Assembly: GCF_964019755.1 (NCBI RefSeq)
Contig: NZ_OZ026469.1
Coordinates: 186,001 to 250,000, forward strand
Length of the DNA: 64,000 nucleotides
Reading direction: 5' to 3'
DNA from: Spiroplasma endosymbiont of Polydrusus cervinus
GTDB lineage: Bacteria > Bacillota_I > Bacilli_A > Mycoplasmatales > Mycoplasmataceae
The notes beneath the pieces were generated by a model. It was not told the origin of the DNA. It ran no database searches and worked only from the letters and a program-made list of their open reading frames with translations. The translations under genes and the position numbers were made by a program. Positions 56,363-64,000 of this stretch are shown here, piece after piece. How positions within the stretch are numbered: the stretch's first letter is position 1; every line of letters starts with the position of its first letter.

Positions 56363-57590
56363 TATACTGCACCCTGTTTAGTAAGTATTAATAAAAAGGT
56401 TTACAAACTTTCATTTATTATATATTTTTCTTTTTGGTTTGAATATCATTTATTTCATTTTTTAACATCATTAATATATTCATTATGAGATTTATAATTT
56501 TTATTATGGATTGTTCCTTTTTTAAGTAATGAATGAAAACTTTCAATAATAATGTTGTCTGCACAATGATAATTTTTACCCATTGAAATTATAATTTTGT
56601 TATCTAAACATTTACTATTGTAATCTTTAGATGTATATTGATATCCGTGATCTGAATGAATTATTGTTTTATTTAGATCTTTTTTTATTTTTTTAATTTT
56701 ATTAATTGCATCATTTAAATTATCAAGTACAATTTTGTTATTATTAAATTTTGATAATTTTACATCAATAATTTCTTTAGTATATCCATCAAGTATTGTT
56801 GATTGATAATGTTTTTTACCATTTCAAATTAAATAAGTTACATCAGTAAATAAAATTGAAAATCTTTCTTTAATATCATTAAAATTACGATTTACTAAAT
56901 CAGGATATTTAATTATATTTTTATTTCTATTTTGTTTTATTAATATTTTTCTACGCATACGCTTTACATATTCAGCTTGAATATTATTTTCTTTCATAAT
57001 TCGCAATACTTTCTTAGCATTATAAACAATGCCATAATCTTCTTTTAAATATTTGGTAATTCGACGATAACCAAATTGTTTTAAATTTTCTTCATAGACT
57101 TTTACAATATTTTTTAATGATTCGCTATCCTTACCATTACTTGAATAATTTTTATATTTATCTCAATAACTACGCTTTAAATCTGTTATATCAAGTAATA
57201 AATTTAGTGGATATTTATTAATGTTTTCTTTGATAAAAGATACAATTTTTCTTTTATTTAATTGTAAAAGTCATGAAGCTTTTTTAGTAATTCATACCTA
57301 ACTTTGTAATAGTTTAAATCTCTTTTTTCAAATGATTCTTTTGGACCTTTATTGGTGTTTAAAATTCCTTTCTTAAAATTTTCATACCATGAAGCAACAG
57401 TTTTTTATTAATTTGATATTTTTTTGCAATAAAACTTATACTATTATTTTTAACCTCTTGTACTATCATTTTTCGAAAATATGCTGTATATTTATTAAAT
57501 TTTTGTCCTTTTCTTGCCATATAAAAATGCACCTCCTCTAAAGTTTAGCAAAGACTTTTTTTCTTTACTTACTTTTTTGGGTGCAGTCTA
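56363..57590 (-). mobile_element. IS3a copy E
   Basis: Right terminus mutated (TATACTGCACCC), left terminus intact. orfA shifted by a six-T run at about 57402; orfB open. Confidence 0.85.
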
Positions 57591-57595
57591 TTTAG

Positions 57596-57730
57596 TATCT
57601 ATTTTGTTTTTATCTCGGTTTTTTAATTTTTATTTTAACGGGGTTAGTACTACTATTTCTAACACCTAATACATTTTGATTATTAATATTTATTATTATA
57701 TCTTTTTCATTTCCAGAATTAAAAAATTAA
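57596..57730 (+). pseudogene. 3' end of a membrane protein
   Basis: Open frame from the IS3a border: YLFCFYLGFLIFILTGLVLL and FWLLIFIIISFSFPELKN, two hydrophobic helices, then TAA. The rest is gone. Confidence 0.45.
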
Positions 57731-57798
57731 AAGCCCGAATTATTATTACGTAAAAGTAATTCAATAAATAATATTTTTGAAAATATAATTTTTAATTT

Positions 57799-58014
57799 TG
57801 CATACTGTAAAACTAAATCATAAAAAGTTAATAAAATTATAACAAATTAAAAATAAAAAACAATAATCCAATGGAATGCCCCCTATATAGTAGACACAAA
57901 AATAAAAACATTTGTGTAAACTAGAAATGGGGTGCATTCCATTGGATTATTGTTTTTTATTTTTAATTTGTTATAATTTTATTAACTTTTTATGATTTAG
58001 TTTTACAGTATGCA
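57799..58014. repeat. IS30a right-end foldback with IS3b mini-element inside
   Basis: Arms start TGCATACTG and end CAGTATGCA, both carrying the same T-to-C change, so the palindrome stays perfect. Its centre is replaced by a 70-bp IS3b mini-element (57872-57941). The right arm offers the outward promoter for asnS. Confidence 0.85.
57872..57941. mobile_element. 70-bp IS3b-derived miniature element
   Basis: TGGAATGCCCCCTATATAG to AATGGGGTGCATTCCA; both ends are IS3b termini, with only the left-end leader between. Confidence 0.7.
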
Positions 58015-58025
58015 GGAGAAAAAAT

Positions 58026-59393
58026 ATGACAACAGTTTTACAGTTATATCAAAATCAAGTTAAAGATCAAGATGAAGTTACAATTTTGGGGTGAGTTCGT
58101 TCTAATCGTAGTAGTGGTAAACTAGGTTTTTTAGTTGTGAACGATGGAACTATTTTTGACAATGTGCAAATTGTTTATAAAGCGGAACAACTTCCTAATT
58201 TTTTAGAAATTAGTAGTTTACGAGTTTCATCCGCCATTAAAGTGGTTGGTAAGTTTTGTTTAACACCATCAACGAAACAAACCTTTGAAATTCAAGCAAC
58301 AATGATTGAAATTCTTGATCAAGCAAGTAAAGATTACCCGTTACAAAAAAAAGAACATTCATATGAATATTTACGCGAAATTTCTCATCTACGCGCAAAG
58401 ACTAATACTTTTAATGCTATTTTTCGAATTCGTAGTAGTAGTGCTTTTGCCATTCATCAGTTTTTTAATAAAAATAATTTTATTTATGTTCATTCGCCAA
58501 TTATTACGGAGAATGATGTTGAGGGAGCTGGTGAATCATTTGTTGTGACAACAAGAACGGATAATAATTATCCCGAAGATTTTTTTGGCAAAAAAGCTAG
58601 TTTAACTGTTTCTGGGCAATTGCACGCCGAGGGATTTGCCCAAGCATTTCGCCAAGTTTATACTTTTGGGCCAACTTTTCGTGCGGAAAATTCGAATACA
58701 ACAAGACATGCTGCCGAGTTTTGAATGATTGAACCAGAAGTTGCTTTTATTGACCTTGCGGAAAATATGACCTTAATTGAAACAATGATTAAACATATTA
58801 TTAATTATTTATTTGCTAATAATCGGCATGAGTTAGAATTTTTAAATAATAATGTTGATGATAAATTATTGGCAAGATTACAAAATGTCATTGATGAGGA
58901 ATTTGTGCGTTTATCATATACAACAGTAATTGAAATTTTACAAAAAGCGGTCACAAAAGGACAACAATTTAATAATCCTAATATTTTTTGAGGAATGGAC
59001 TTAGAAACTGAGCACGAAAGATATTTATGTGAACAAGAAACCAAGAAACCAACCTTTCTATTTGATTATCCAAAAGAAATTAAAGCATTTTATATGAAGG
59101 CCCAAGATGATAATAAAACAGTAGCGGCTTGTGATTTATTAGTACCAGGAATTGGTGAATTAGTTGGAGGTAGTGTTCGGGAAAATGATTATGACAAAAT
59201 TGTTAACCGTTGTCATGAATTAAAAATTCCTATGGCAGACTTACAATGATATCTTGATTTACGAAAATATGGGTATTATAAAAGTTCTGGTTTTGGCTTA
59301 GGATTTGAACGCTTTGTGATGTATGTTACCGGGGCAACTAATATTCGGGATGTGATTCCTTTCCCCCGCACACCACGCAACTTACTATTTTAA
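58026..59393 (+). CDS. asnS: asparaginyl-tRNA synthetase
   Basis: 455 residues, SD GGAGAAAA. An N-terminal OB fold ([20 protein letters not shown]) binds the anticodon; the class II core follows: motif 1 with [20 protein letters not shown], motif 2 [20 protein letters not shown], motif 3 [15 protein letters not shown], end [10 protein letters not shown]. It charges tRNA(Asn). Presence together with gatCAB fits amidation of Glu-tRNA(Gln) as the main GatCAB job. Confidence 0.97.
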
Positions 59394-59414
59394 TTTGATG
59401 CATATAAAAATTTT

Positions 59415-60284
59415 ACAATCTTCAATTAACTTTCAATTACTTCCAACTGGTGGTTGTTGTGGTTTTTCTGGTTTGGGTTCTGGTTTATTACTCGCCGTTT
59501 TCACTATTATTTGGTTTTTCATAACTAATTAATGATGTTGTACTTGTTGCTTTTAATCCGATTGCTCCTAAAATATTTAAAATGTTATAATTATTGCACA
59601 TAAATTATAACATTTTAAATATTTTAGGAGGTAAAGTATAAAAATATGAAAGATTAGATTTTAATGAAAGAGTAAATTTGGAAAAATTAAAAGATAATGA
59701 ATTATTTAAAAAGAAAAATGAAACAATTAATATTCGAAAAATTGCTAAGCAAATGAATAGAGATTATAGAACTATTTGGCAAGAGTTAAATATGTTTGAT
59801 AATATTAATGATTATAATGCTGCAAAAGCACAAAAAATACATGATAAAAATAAAAAACAATGCCGTAAATATTCAATGTTAAATTCACAAGAATTAAGTC
59901 ATTTTTCTAATGAATATAATAATTTTGGTCGTTCGCCACAAAATATTATTACTTCGTATGAATTACAATATAATGTAAAATTTGGTGTATGTTTTAAAAC
60001 AATGTATAAATATATTAAATTAGGTTATTTTAATTTAAAAAAAGAAATGTTATATTTTAAAAATAAAAAAATGGGGAACAAAATGATAATCGTGGAAAAT
60101 TACTTAATATTAGAGATTATAAGCAATTTTAAAATGATTATGGAAATGATTTAAGTTTTAGTGGAATTTGAGAAATGGATACTCTTGATTGTGGTAATTT
60201 TTATTTGTTAGTTTTAGTAAATCGTAAATCAAAAATACTTTTTTATTATATTTTATTTAGTAAAAAGGCAAGTATTGTATATAG
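59415..60284 (+). mobile_element. IS30a 5' part, truncated
   Basis: Contains the mini-lipoprotein tail region (minus, with an insertion CTGGTTTGGGTT), a shortened mirror promoter and the transposase first half. Start codon context is damaged (GTATAAAAATATG) and a 17-base loss recurs near 60068. Cut by IS3a at 60285. Confidence 0.75.
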
Positions 60285-60658
60285 TAGACTGCACCCAAAA
60301 GAGTAAGTAAAGAAAAAAAGTATTTGCTAAACTTTAAAGGAGGTGCATTTTTATATGGCAAGAAAAGGACAAAAATTTAATAAATATACAGCATATTTTC
60401 GAAAAATGATAGTACAAGAGGTTAAAAATAATAGTATAAGTTTTATTGCAAAAAAATATCAAATTAATAAAAAAACTGTTGCTTCATGGTATGAAAATTT
60501 TAAGAAAGGAATTTTAAACACCAATAAAGGTCCAAAAGAATCATTTGAAAAAAGAGATTTAAACTATTACAAAGTTAGGTATGAATTACTAAAAAAGCTT
60601 CATGACTTTTACAATTAAATAAAAGAAAAATTGTATCTTTTATCAAAGAAAACATTAG
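60285..60658 (+). mobile_element. IS3a copy F, truncated
   Basis: Left end and complete orfA (60355-60618), then only 40 bases of orfB before the sequence changes at 60659. Confidence 0.85.
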
Positions 60659-60731
60659 GTTGTATGTATTATTTAAGGGCTTTAATTAATATCTTAGAAA
60701 TTGTGGAATAATACACCACCTACTTATTTAA

Positions 60732-60759
60732 ATTGTATTACTTTTAATTTTATTGTCAA
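60732..60759 (-). promoter_or_regulatory. orphan promoter, second copy
   Basis: On minus TTGACA, 16 bases, TACAAT. The surrounding 120 bases repeat those at 33473-33620. No ORF follows. Confidence 0.5.
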
Positions 60760-60836
60760 TATATTTTTCTATTTTTTTAAATTTTTCCACAACAAAAATA
60801 CATTTTTATTAAAATTATTTAATTTCTTAGATAAAA

Positions 60837-62177
60837 CTAATAAAAATATAAGTTTGGTTGCAAATTATTATTTACAAAATTATTAACTGAATAATTAATT
60901 CTATTTTCTTCTAGTGGTTCATTGGTATTAAATAAATTAATTTTATTTTTAAAATTAATCATACTAGTATTTAATTTATTTTTAAGAGTTTTTCCATGAT
61001 AAGTTGCTTTTTTAACCAAAACACCTTTACAGTAATGTGATATATCACCCTCAATATGACAACCAATATTATTTCATAATGTTTGATTTCTGACACCTTC
61101 TTCATTATTTTTAATTAATCTAATTATCTCTTTTAAGAATTTCATTTTTACTTCTTTTATAAAAGAAGTACTGTTTTCTAAGCATTCTAATAATTCTTCA
61201 TATTTAGCATTAAAAAAATAATCAACCGCCTTATGATATGTTTCTTTATTTTGTTTGTTTTTACTTTGGTAGGGATATAATTTTTTAAATCTACTTGTAA
61301 GATGAAATTTATCTATAGTGTAATGCACTTTATTTTTGGGGAAATATTCTTGGATAAGTTTTGCAATATTTTTAATTCAAGGTGCACCATCGCCTAAAAC
61401 CATAATTTCAATATTGTCATTAATATCGTAATAACTTGTAATTAAAATAAGTAATTTATTAACAAAATTAGTTAATTTACTATTTTTTTTAATATATTCT
61501 GGAATATTATCTAGTTCTATAACACCCAATTTATTTGCAATTACAGGTCTTTTTTTAGTTGATTTTGTTTTATCAAAACCAGTATGAACAGTTGAAAATA
61601 TACTATGTTTTTTTATTTTTTCTTTCCCTTTTTTATTTTCATTTCACATTTTTAAATAAGTTCCATCAACTTGAATATATAAAGTATGTGGTATTTTTAT
61701 TTTTTTATCAGTTTTATTAAAATAATATTCTTTATTAGTTTTTGCATTTTTCATAATATTTGAAACTGTTTTTATACAAAGTTTTACATATTCCATAGTA
61801 TCTAAAATATCTTGATATGTTTTTTTCTTGCCAATAAATGATAATATTTTTTCTTTAACACTATTATCTATTCTTTGTCATTTTTCAATTTCTAAAAGTT
61901 TATCTAAAAGAAAAATATATTCTTCTTTACCTGTTTCTGTATTAATTTTATAAAGTTTTCTTCTTTTAAAAATTATTTTTCCTCCCATAGTAATTAATGT
62001 TTTTGGTTTTATTTCTTTTACTTTATATTTTTTAAATTCTTTTAAACTTTCGTGAGTTTTATAATTTTTTAAAATTCATTCATCATAATTTTCTAAATTT
62101 TGTTTAATAATCTCAACACTTTGTTTATCTAAAAAATTAAAATAATTTTTAATAAAATTTTTATCAAAATTTATCAT
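60837..62177 (-). CDS. ISLre2/UPF0236-type transposase-like protein
   Basis: 446 residues without a stop. N-terminal helical part, then KIIFKRRKLYKINTETGKEE, HTLYIQVDGTYLKMW (first acidic residue), ILVLGDGAPWIKN (second) and YTIDKFHLTSRFKK, the order found in ISLre2 transposases and in the Mbov_0401-like proteins of mycoplasma mobile elements. Start ATG at 62177; SD AGAGGG. Length normal. The termini of the element were not identified. It may still be active. Confidence 0.8.
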
Positions 62178-62257
62178 TTATTTTGCCCTCTTTTCTTTTT
62201 TATTTATAAATTAATATTGCTCACACACTAACTCTATTTTAGATATTTGTCAAATTA

Positions 62258-62545
62258 ATTTTAATAAAAAAAACAAGATTATTATTAATCTTGTAATAGA
62301 AATAATACGGCGATAATCAAATATTATTAACTATTTTAGTTTTTTATTAAAACAGGTGGCTATGGTTATCGCCGCCTATGTCAAATTATATATGCTTTTT
62401 TTCTGTCATATTATTTACTCAATCTAGCAAGGGTTTTGTATATATAGTAATACCCACTTTCGTGGGACTTTGTGCCGACCAATTTCAAGAAACTTTTTAA
62501 TTCCCATTTAACGAATAGGATACCATTTTTGAATATTTCTTTATA
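62258..62545 (-). ncRNA. candidate structured RNA
   Basis: No ORF, but on minus: a 7-bp hairpin TCCTATT/AATGGGA (62502-62520), CCCAC-GAAA-GTGGG with a GNRA loop (62452-62466), GGCGGC/GCCACC (about 62354-62375), a competing CGGCGATAA/TTATCGCCG pair (62308-62372), and a terminator ACAAGATTA/TAATCTTGT plus T8 at 62262-62294. TTGACA stands upstream at about 62568. Class not recognised. Confidence 0.45.
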
Positions 62546-62770
62546 TAGATACTGTTATTAAAATATAATGTCAAATAAAAAAAGACAATTAAAATTGTCT
62601 AAAAAAATAAATACGATATTATTAAATTAATTTAATAAATAAAAAGAATGATAAACCAACTATCACTCTATAATTTCATTATAACATAATTATTATGTTT
62701 ATCAATAAAAAAATAGAAATTTAAACGGTTATAATCACTTTTTTAATTAAATTAAGGAGGTGAAAAATAC

Positions 62771-62968
62771 ATGAATAAAAATAATGAAAATAATTTAGAT
62801 TTAATTTTAAAAGAAAACAAAGAATTAAAAGAAAGAATATTTTTGTTGGAAGAAGAATTTAAAAAATATGCAAATGATACAAATATTAGATTATCTGAAC
62901 TTGAAGATATAGAAGTATTAACGAATAAAGTGTGTAGATGTATGGGAAATAAAATAAATAGGAGTTAA
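62771..62968 (+). CDS. 65-residue coiled-coil protein
   Basis: ATG with SD AAGGAGGTG. ENNLDLILKENKELKERIFL and following residues form a heptad-rich helix; the end is VCRCMGNKINRS. Probably a small dimeric or regulatory protein; not recognised. Converges with the gene ending at 63028. Confidence 0.55.
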   Translation: MNKNNENNLDLILKENKELKERIFLLEEEFKKYANDTNIRLSELEDIEVLTNKVCRCMGNKINRS

Positions 62969-63012
62969 AAAATAAATAATATTAATTAATTATTAGTATT
63001 TTTATTTTATAA

Positions 63013-63042
63013 ATAAAAATAGTTTAATTAAACTATTTTTTT
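63013..63042. terminator. bidirectional terminator
   Basis: AAAATAGTTTAATTAAACTATTTTTTT, shared by the genes at 62771 and 63198. Confidence 0.8.
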
Positions 63043-63198
63043 ACTTATTTCCAAAAATTCAATAGCATCATCAATATTATTAACTGTTATAGAAATTGAT
63101 ATGGAGTCTTTAACCTTATTATAATTTTTTTCAACATTAAAATAGCCTTTTTCATTTGAGTCATTGATTTTTTTTATTTTTAAATCATTAATTTTCAT
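63028..63198 (-). CDS. 56-residue protein, unknown
   Basis: ATG at 63198 with SD AAAGGAG. MKINDLKIKKINDSNEKGYF ... NNIDDAIEFLEISKKIV. A TTGACA and the small palindrome TGACG-ATGATAC-CGTCA lie at 63224-63265 upstream. Not recognised. Confidence 0.5.
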   Translation of the reverse strand: MKINDLKIKKINDSNEKGYFNVEKNYNKVKDSISISITVNNIDDAIEFLEISKKIV

Positions 63199-63697
63199 AT
63201 ATTTACTCCTTTCGCTTTAATTTACATGACGATGATACCGTCATTAAAATATAATGTCAAATAAATAATTAAAATAATCTGCCTTTATTAAGCATTTTAA
63301 CCACCATATGAGGGATTATTTTATATTAATGTTGTTGTTAAAAATAAAAATAATATCACAAAATCAAATGTAGCACTTTATGAACTATAAAATCAAGCTT
63401 TTTAAATTTTTAAAGATTTGTTATAAAAATTAAAGCAAAAATATTTTTTATTTTATGGTTTATTTTCGTTAATTAATTACTAAAATTAATTATTAAGTTT
63501 AAAACTAATATTTTCATTTGTATAAAAAGCGCTACACTTCATAGTACAATTTACATAATTAATAAAATTATTATATATAATATATATTTATTTTATTAAA
63601 AAACATAATAAAATAACCGCTTGCCCATTTATACAATCATAATTAAAATAATAATCATTCTAATTTTCCGATATTTCTAAAATAGATTTAAAGGTAC
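63199..63697. other. long AT-rich intergenic region
   Basis: About 500 bases without a supported ORF. Apart from the upstream signals of the 63198 gene and many poly-A/T runs, nothing is recognised. Confidence 0.4.
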
Positions 63698-63722
63698 TTG
63701 TATATATATATATATATATAAT
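63698..63722 (+). promoter_or_regulatory. promoter with (TA)10 spacer
   Basis: TTGTAT (63698-63703) and TATAAT (63717-63722) are separated by 13 bases that are part of ten TA repeats. The gene starts 51 bases later. Confidence 0.5.
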
Positions 63723-63772
63723 GTCGATAGATCGTGATAAAAGTTTCAAGATAAGAAAGGTAAAATAAAGTT

Positions 63773-64000
63773 ATGAAAAAACTTTTAAGTTTATTAAGTG
63801 TATTAACAATTAGCGGAACTGCAATGCCAATTGTAATTTCTACTAGTCCTTATAAAAAAGAAAAAAATAATTCGGAAATATTAAAAATAAATAGACAGGA
63901 AACAAAATCAACAAATGAATTTTTAGATTTTAAAAATAAAAATGACGATATTAAATATTTTGAAAAAATTAAAGAAATAGAAGGATCTGTTAATAATCTT
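63773..64000 (+). CDS. secreted protein, N-terminal part (runs off the window)
   Basis: MKKLLSLLSVLTISGTAMPI is a signal peptide without lipobox Cys, followed by TSPYKKEKNNSEIL and a charged helical region. SD AAGAAAGG. The leader resembles those of spiroplasma secreted and plectrovirus-related surface proteins (recall, not tested). 76 codons are visible. Confidence 0.65.
   Translation, partial: MKKLLSLLSVLTISGTAMPIVISTSPYKKEKNNSEILKINRQETKSTNEFLDFKNKNDDIKYFEKIKEIEGSVNNL

Noticed and set aside
60701-60886. 61-codon plus-strand frame near the ISLre2-type gene
   Set aside because: Low-complexity Asn/Phe/Lys frame overlapping a repeated non-coding promoter region and the end of the transposase; no SD.
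62340-62376. ACAGGTGGCTATGG resembling the start of 5S rRNA
   Set aside because: The match stops after about a dozen bases; the conserved 5S core (CCCGTTCCCAT, CCGAACAC) is absent.
62258-62545. tracrRNA or group II intron
   Set aside because: No CRISPR repeat or cas gene in the window and no domain V-like hairpin; left as an unclassified RNA.

Overview
The window comes from a mollicute and almost certainly from a Spiroplasma of the citri group. It is very AT-rich, every housekeeping gene reads TGA as tryptophan, two different mreB genes sit side by side, and lipoprotein signal peptides and insertion sequences are abundant. Genus is inferred from these traits and from recall of S. citri-like proteins; no database search was run.

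Layout. 0-5.7 kb: end of a BMP-type lipoprotein, two membrane proteins, then a nest of insertion sequences. 5.8-9.5 kb: NadD-YqeK fusion, a zinc-motif protein and two paralogous membrane-anchored proteins. 10-17.7 kb: ptsI, nested insertion sequences, miaA, and groES-groEL on the minus strand. 17.7-26.5 kb: insertion sequences around an amino-acid permease and the remains of a tailed-phage tail module. 26.6-38.7 kb: folD, ligA, gatCAB, divergent mreB / RNase M5, a second mreB with changed catalytic residues, and an ABC exporter. 39-46 kb: a decaying prophage segment with tail-fibre and holin-like genes on plus and RecT, RuvC-like and small early genes on minus, then a structured non-coding block. 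47.8-52.2 kb: DEAD-box helicase, another structured non-coding block, a yqeG fragment, yqeH and a ferredoxin. 52.4-60.6 kb: insertion sequences, a broken terminase large subunit, a lipoprotein and asnS. 60.7-64 kb: an ISLre2-type transposase, a probable structured RNA, two small convergent genes and the start of a secreted protein.

The dominant theme is mobile DNA. Five element types are seen: IS3a (ends TAGACTGCACCC), IS3b (ends TGGAATGC), IS30a (left end TGTAAATTG, right end CAGTATACA), IS30b and an ISLre2/UPF0236 type. IS30a is unusual. Beside its transposase it carries a divergent 34-residue mini-lipoprotein and a 36-residue ORF, and its two ends also occur alone as foldback elements: about 80 bp from two left ends, 187 bp from two right ends. 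The right end holds an outward -35/-10 pair and stop codons in three frames. The foldbacks therefore end upstream genes (1041-2762, miaA, folD, rnmV, permease) and may start downstream ones (mreB, asnS, lipoprotein, permease).

The phage pieces (terminase, major tail protein, tail chaperones, fibre, holin-like, RecT, RuvC-like) look like parts of one or more tailed temperate phages scattered and inactivated by these elements. One tail-chaperone ORF is fused in frame to half of an IS30a transposase. No rRNA, tRNA or CRISPR array was recognised.
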